Positions 37,901 through 64,000 of a stretch of DNA of 64,000 nucleotides are shown here, one piece after another. Both the position numbers and the translations under genes were made by a program. The stretch lies in the NCBI GenBank assembly GCA_963691815.1, contig OY829658.1, positions 11,164,673-11,228,672 on the forward strand. The letters run 5' to 3'. The notes beneath the pieces are model-generated. The model was not told the DNA's origin. It ran no database searches and saw only the letters and a list, made by a program, of their open reading frames with translations. Source of the stretch: Echiichthys vipera. Taxonomy: Eukaryota; Chordata; Actinopteri; Perciformes; Trachinidae. The first letter of the stretch is position 1, and every line of letters begins with the position of its first letter.

Positions 37901-39167
37901 CCAGCCAGTCAAAAACAAAGAAAGGGGCTACTTAATAGCCAATCATCATAGCCAATGACGATGGGAGAATGTCACTCTTGCCTGACTTCAAACCCCGAGA
38001 GCCCTGTAATGGTGATATTGATATCTGAGCACCTCTCACGCAACACCTCAGTACAAGGCCATGTTTGTGTTTACATGTAATCAGCCCCTCACAGCCAAGG
38101 AGTAAAGTTCAAGGAATCAGCAACACTTGCAGTGACATAGCATGTCACAAAACCAGTTTTCCATTATTCATAGTCTCTTCACTTAATGCATCAGTGGTTC
38201 CTTGCTGTAAAAAGTAGCTTTATACGCTATTCATTCACTGATACAAGTTAATTTTTAACCTAAATCACTTTAAGTGCAGATATCAGACTCACAATGTGTA
38301 GTTTTATAGTGCCACTTTGGACAATGGAGTATGTTTGCTCAATATCTATTTCTTTAGGTTTTATATTTTGAACTCAAAACAGAATGTATCTTTAACCAGA
38401 CATTGATGCACTTAACTAAAAAGTTATGATGAATTATGAATGCAAGTGATGCTAATGAAACTTTTCTTATTTATATTTTAGGGTAACCCAATAAACATGT
38501 ATAGGCCTACAAACCATTATAATTTCTGTCTTCAATAGACAAAATGTAAAGTTATCCAAGTCAAAGCATTTCATATGCTGAATAAGACTGAGTAATTATA
38601 ACTCAATGCAGAATTATTCTACTGCCCTACAAAGTGTAGTAACTACGAAAAAATTTAAGCCAAAAAAATGGCTTTAAAGTTTGTTTTATTGTCCCAACAA
38701 ATTGTTATTATATCTGGCACATTGATGATGGATTGTGGTTCACTAGTTTACCATTTAATAATTTTATCCAGTGCAAAAATCATGTTATTAGTGATTTCAT
38801 AGTTACTGCACATAGGCTTTGTAAGGCAGTATAGCTTAGTTGCTTTATATATATATATTTGTAATTATGATACATGATGATTCTAAATAAGTTTTAAGTG
38901 TCCACCATGGGAACTGGTTTATACAGTATGCATTTATTTCACATTTTATACAGATAAGAAGAGCTTACCTCCTCCATGACTTTGACACAGATAAGGGAAC
39001 CTCCAAACATTGCCAAGTCCCACACAGAAGCCCACACAGGTGAGCAGATACTGGGTTTTGTTGTCCCATTTGGGTCTGTCTCCTGCCTCTTCCTTCTCCA
39101 TCCTCTCCAGATCATCATGAGAGGGGATCCTCTCCTCAAGCCCGGGGTTTGGAAGAACCAATCTCAT
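31902..39167 (-). CDS. slc6a19: SLC6A19 (B0AT1) neutral amino acid transporter, copy E (12 exons, 631 aa)
   Basis: Coding exons in order: 38969-39167, 36657-36797, 36324-36461, 36050-36231, 34600-34710, 34401-34513, 34172-34300, 33921-34083, 33620-33824, 32816-32975, 32397-32559, 31902-32093; total 1896 nt. Family residues are intact at the ion and pocket positions (Ser277, Phe282, Asn309), as in D. Exon 8 is two codons longer than in the other copies (loop NSTISGSEV). TM8 has Ser436 where most copies have Asn. Exon 3 ends at a GC rather than GT donor (36323-36322); no alternative GT nearby keeps the frame. The C-terminal tail ends SATVKTH. E is the copy nearest fhod3 and is transcribed away from it; the two start codons are 3.5 kb apart. 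Likely an apical Na+-coupled neutral amino acid importer. Confidence 0.94.
33225..33430. mobile_element. Possible MITE in intron 9 of copy E
   Basis: AAGCTTTATGAAGC near the left end and GCTTCATGAAGCATCAC near the right form a weak inverted pair. The interior (GGCACTCACTGTACAACAAA) has no coding potential. Assignment is tentative. Confidence 0.35.
37490..37640 (+). repeat. Interspersed teleost repeat, family 1, fragment in intron 1 of E
   Basis: GCTAATTAGCTAATGTTACC, ATGCTAACATGATAA and TGATGTTAGCAT recall the 5' part of family 1. Strongly diverged. Confidence 0.4.
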
Positions 39168-39444
39168 ATTGTCTGTGTTGTTAAACCAGTCTACAGATCC
39201 AAAATGTCAGACAGGCTTCCTCAATAGAAGCTGGGAGATTCTCAGTGCTTCTGACAGATCAGGGAGCTTGAGCACTGGGGTCATTCTGTTTATCTGTCCA
39301 TCTCATCTACCATCTTAAGCACAGAGTGGAAAAGGTTGTCAACCTCATAAAATATTCCTGTCTGGACTGGCTTTGTGTGTGGTTGTAAATTTGACACCCG
39401 CTCCGTGTTGTGGCATTGTGCATTAATTCATGCAATCAATTATA

Positions 39445-39620
39445 AAGCATGCTCTAGGTGCTATATAAATACTATGAAAGTATGAAAACGCTCAATCCAC
39501 AGAGAAATGCACACAGCCCATGTTCAGAAACTGTGACTTTAAACGAGCCGCCAGGACTTCTGCATGGTTGTGATGTCACAACTATACTTTAATAGGTAGA
39601 AAGTGTCGACAAAATGGGAA
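39445..39620 (+). mobile_element. TTAA-flanked MITE family, truncated copy 5' of copy E
   Basis: Shares GCTATATAAATACTATGAAA and CACAGAGAAATGCACACAGC with 40945-41020 and the first motif with 44900. The ends are missing. It lies about 280 nt upstream of the copy E start codon, so it could overlap its promoter region. Confidence 0.65.
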
Positions 39621-40474
39621 CTCATAATATAGTTCTAGGACACAACTGTTGAATAAGTCTTACTTTTACATTTACTTTAAATACACTAGGTATGTATTCT
39701 TCAGTTCAAGTAACATTCTAATAATTTATGACTTTGGCATTTTGTGGATTTTAGTCCAACCTGAGGGCTTCATATATGTATCTACATAGTCTACATATAT
39801 GTACAGTATTTCACAAAGTGTGAATCATGACATTTGTCACAAACAACAGAAAACCTATCAACACAACAACATCTGACTGAAGAAATGATTGAAAGCCTAC
39901 AGTGTCACTCTCAGATAAGGTGTTCCCTTAAAGGTCATTGGTTTTCATCAGCAACAATTTATGATATTCAACACATGTTTTGTCATCATTCATGACACCA
40001 GGATCTGAGGTAGAAGGGTAAAGTTTTGGTTTAAGTTTAGATGACAAGTAATCTCAGTTGATTGGGGATAAAAAAGCATCTCATTGGATCTAATGATTAT
40101 GGTTAGTGATTATCCACCTATGTTCAGATATACCAAAGGCTGGTCATTTTCAACCATGCTTGACAATGCGACAGAGCTACCGATAACAGAATATACAGTG
40201 CAGTGAGTGGCTCTGTGAAGAAACCTTTGCACTTTGATCTTTACTTTATAGCCAGTCATTAACTAAGATGTAAATTATTCCTCCTCTATCAGTTCCTCAG
40301 TGTTAAAAAAGGTGGCCTCCTGCCCTCCAGAGGTAACAAAGAGGTGATCTCCACTGACTTTCCCCATAGGGATTTAATCTCATGTTACACAATAGATTTT
40401 GCTCACATACACAGATTGTGTTTACAGGTGCACAGAGAAAGGGGCTAGCAATGTAGTAATTGGACTGTGTTTAT

Positions 40475-40650
40475 AAAGCACTTTACAATTTGCACACACA
40501 CTCACGCCAATGGCAGCAAGTTGCAAGTCACTGGTGGGAGCAGCTGGGGATCAGGTTCTTGCTGAAGGACATGTAGACCTGAGGAGCTGGGGATCAAACC
40601 CCCAACCCTGTCATTAGTGGGTGACCAGACTAGGGTCTACAGTATAATAT
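40475..40650 (+). repeat. Common teleost interspersed repeat
   Basis: AAAGCACTTTACAATTTGCA at the start and GGATCAAACCCCCAACC with ATTAGTGGGTGACC at the end are recognisable parts of a frequent fish repeat. No second copy in the window. Confidence 0.5.
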
Positions 40651-40944
40651 AACACCTAGGAGGTTATTCAAAGACTCGCTCTCACTCTTCTCATGTTTTG
40701 AAAGGGACTTCCATAACCCAAGTGCACAAAGAGACAGCTCCCCCACTTGGTCTTGACTCCCCCGGTTCACGCCGATTTCCCTGCTTTCACTGACAACGGT
40801 CCACCATCATCTATTTGTCCACGACCTGGATTTGTCCCTTTCTCCCTTCTTAACTCATCTCTCATCCCTCAAACTCTTAACCCATCCCTCCTGCATCATC
40901 ATGGCTCTCAATCCACAGTATACATCCAACTATTCCAAAACTGA

Positions 40945-41689
40945 GCTGCTATATAAATACTATGAAAGTATCAAAATGCTCAATCCACAGAGAAATGCAC
41001 ACAGCCCGTATTCGGAAACTGTGCCTTTTAACGCGCTCTCAGGACTTCTATACGGCTGTGAAGTCACAACTACTTTATACTCCATATAATAGGTACAAAA
41101 TGTGTCTATAGTGTTGTTACAGTCATTCCCTGGCTGCAATAACAGTGCAGAGATGCTGAGAGCTCAGATCCCTAAGACCCGGACACAATGACCAATCAGA
41201 GCAGACTGGGCTTTTCAGGAGGGGAATACAGGTATATTCAGACAGACAGTACGAGAAAAGTCATTTGTGTGTGGTGTTAGTGTGTGTGTTTTTTTTTTAA
41301 CATGGATGAGTGAATGAATTCTTTTTTTTATTTTTATTTAAATCAATAAAAGCTAAAGGAATACAAACTCAATATGAACTTAACACGTCCAAAAAGGAAT
41401 AGGAAGAAGCATGATCATAAATGGCTTGATATTTATATCATATCCAATCTTTAATACATTCTGTACAATTTACTACATACTGTATGTATATACACATGCA
41501 CCACAAAAAGAAAACATACACATTTATGTATATAGTCACCTTATAAAATAAATAATGTTAATAAGGAAATGATAGTAAATAATCTGCAAGAAAACTTGGT
41601 CAAAATACTACTTATTCTTCCTCCTCACCTTAAAAACATGTAAACATGTTCTAGTAGAAAACCCAAAAAGTGTAATATGGGAACTTTAA
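40945..41689 (+). mobile_element. TTAA-flanked MITE family, copy with extra sequence
   Basis: The left part (40945-41260) matches the internal segment of 44847-45273. The right end AATATGGGAACT is followed by TTAA at 41686-41689. About 350 nt between 41290 and 41640 are not in the other copy and may be a nested insertion or a longer family member. Confidence 0.55.
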
Positions 41690-42179
41690 CACATTGCAAC
41701 TGCATCCAAACAGAAATATGGACAGTGCCCTTGGCTAGGATACATCACATCCATATTCCAATTGTGGGGTTCAGTAATTACTTTAATACACTGTAAGTAC
41801 GTTAGTTGGTCAGAGTTTGTTGAATTGCTAGAAATAATGATCACCTGCATTTAAACCTTTTAGCCTCAAGAGGTCGGCATTGGTCAAGATTGCAACAGGA
41901 AATATTAATCTCTGCATTAATCTGATCTGAATTTGTAGTGTGTCTGTTCATAGCCTACTGTAGTGAAGGCACACTAAACTTTTTTAGATCATCTTTGACC
42001 TTAATTTTATTTAATTCATAGATAATAGCATTATACAAAGCCTAATAGTGTCTCAGTGCAGACTTATGAATATATTTGACTGCTTTATGATATACTAAAC
42101 TTACGAGTTAGAGTTTTTTTCCCCTCTAATGTTCCAAAGGCAAATGTTTTAAATGTATATGATATGATTAGAGCAGTTC

Positions 42180-42708
42180 ATTTTCATATTGCAAGCCACC
42201 GCTAAGCCGGAGGCAGTCATCTGAAGGGAGGGGGAGGAGGGAGAGATGAGGCAGAGGGGGAAATAGATATGGTGGGGGTGGATTTAGTGGGGACTCAGAC
42301 AGACAGCAGACCGGCTGTCCCTAGCTGCGCTGATCCTTCACTCTCCGGCAGCAAGCTGGAGTCCGCCTGCTGCCTCCCCTCTATCACCGGCCACCTGCCT
42401 CTACGAGAATAACGCACCAAAAAGCTCACTGCGAGCACACCCAAAGCAAGGAGACGATCCAAGATACTTGACCGGTTCCTTTAGTGCCACTTGGCTTCCC
42501 CCCCCCCCCCCCCCCCCCCCCCTCCGCCCACTCACTTTCTCTCTACCCACTGTCCTGCGGGAGGACTGGCTGCGCACAGGAGCGCACTTGGCGACCCGGG
42601 TTTGTTGTCGTTACCAGGAGAGGAGCGCTCAGCGACCCGAGTCGGAGCTGGTACAGCTCTCATTAAACCGGGCTGCCCCCTCAGAGGAGATACTTGCATG
42701 GATGCACC
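42180..42708 (+). promoter_or_regulatory. fhod3: fhod3 5' UTR and probable proximal promoter
   Basis: From about 42200 the base composition changes from AT-rich to GC-rich, with a polypurine tract at 42222-42266 followed by GC-rich sequence with scattered CpG up to the start codon. This is typical of a vertebrate first exon. A run of 25 C lies at 42498-42522. Two upstream ATGs (42698 and 42702) open short frames that overlap the main start. I could not place the transcription start or a TATA box, so the split between promoter and UTR is inferred. Confidence 0.5.
42498..42522 (+). repeat. Poly(C) run of 25 in the fhod3 5' UTR
   Basis: Uninterrupted C tract 187 nt upstream of the start codon, probably transcribed. 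Length is likely variable and base-call quality is uncertain. Confidence 0.9.

Positions 42709-64000
<21,292 letters not shown>

Larger units (their letters stand above)
39168..42179. other. Divergent spacer between transporter E and fhod3
   Basis: Three repeat fragments (39445-39620, 40475-40650, 40945-41689) and otherwise AT-rich sequence without a supported frame. Must hold the start of copy E transcription; no clear core promoter was recognised there. Confidence 0.65.

Noticed and set aside
37690..37920. Possible LINE reverse-transcriptase fragment in intron 1 of copy E
   Set aside because: Only a short resemblance in one frame with no supporting catalytic motif.

Overview
The window is vertebrate nuclear DNA, almost certainly from a ray-finned (teleost) fish. 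It holds spliced genes with short introns in the 5' half, long (CA)n tracts, and many interspersed repeats of types familiar from teleost genomes. It contains six protein-coding genes and no RNA gene that I could support.

Positions 174-39167 carry a head-to-tail tandem array of five complete SLC6A19 (B0AT1)-type sodium-coupled neutral amino acid transporter genes, all on the minus strand. I call them A (174-5565), B (8342-13089), C (14601-20961), D (22648-29687) and E (31902-39167). Every copy was assembled by hand as 12 coding exons at the positions and phases of the human gene. The open frames are 612, 612, 612, 635 and 631 residues, with no internal stop. D and E look like ordinary B0AT1. 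A, B and C form a younger, very similar subgroup without a cytosolic tail. They have replaced two side-chain ligands of the Na1/chloride region (Ala277 and Thr309 in place of Ser and Asn) and carry Trp instead of Phe at an aromatic position of the substrate pocket. The Na2 residues are kept. A is a mosaic: some of its introns match B and others match C, which suggests gene conversion.

From 42709 to the right edge lies the 5' part of a plus-strand formin gene, fhod3, divergent from transporter E. Three coding exons are visible (42709-42873, 48565-48674, 53321-53388), giving about the first 114 residues. The rest of the gene lies beyond 64000. Its introns hold four long CA/TG arrays and several poly(C) runs.

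Intergenic and intronic DNA carries DNA-transposon debris: a Tc1-like relic, several MITE-like elements with terminal inverted repeats (two with TTAA-type flanks), and older repeats present in two to four copies. The transporters would act at the apical membrane of gut or kidney epithelium to absorb neutral amino acids. fhod3 encodes an actin-organising formin of striated muscle and has no functional link to them beyond neighbourhood.
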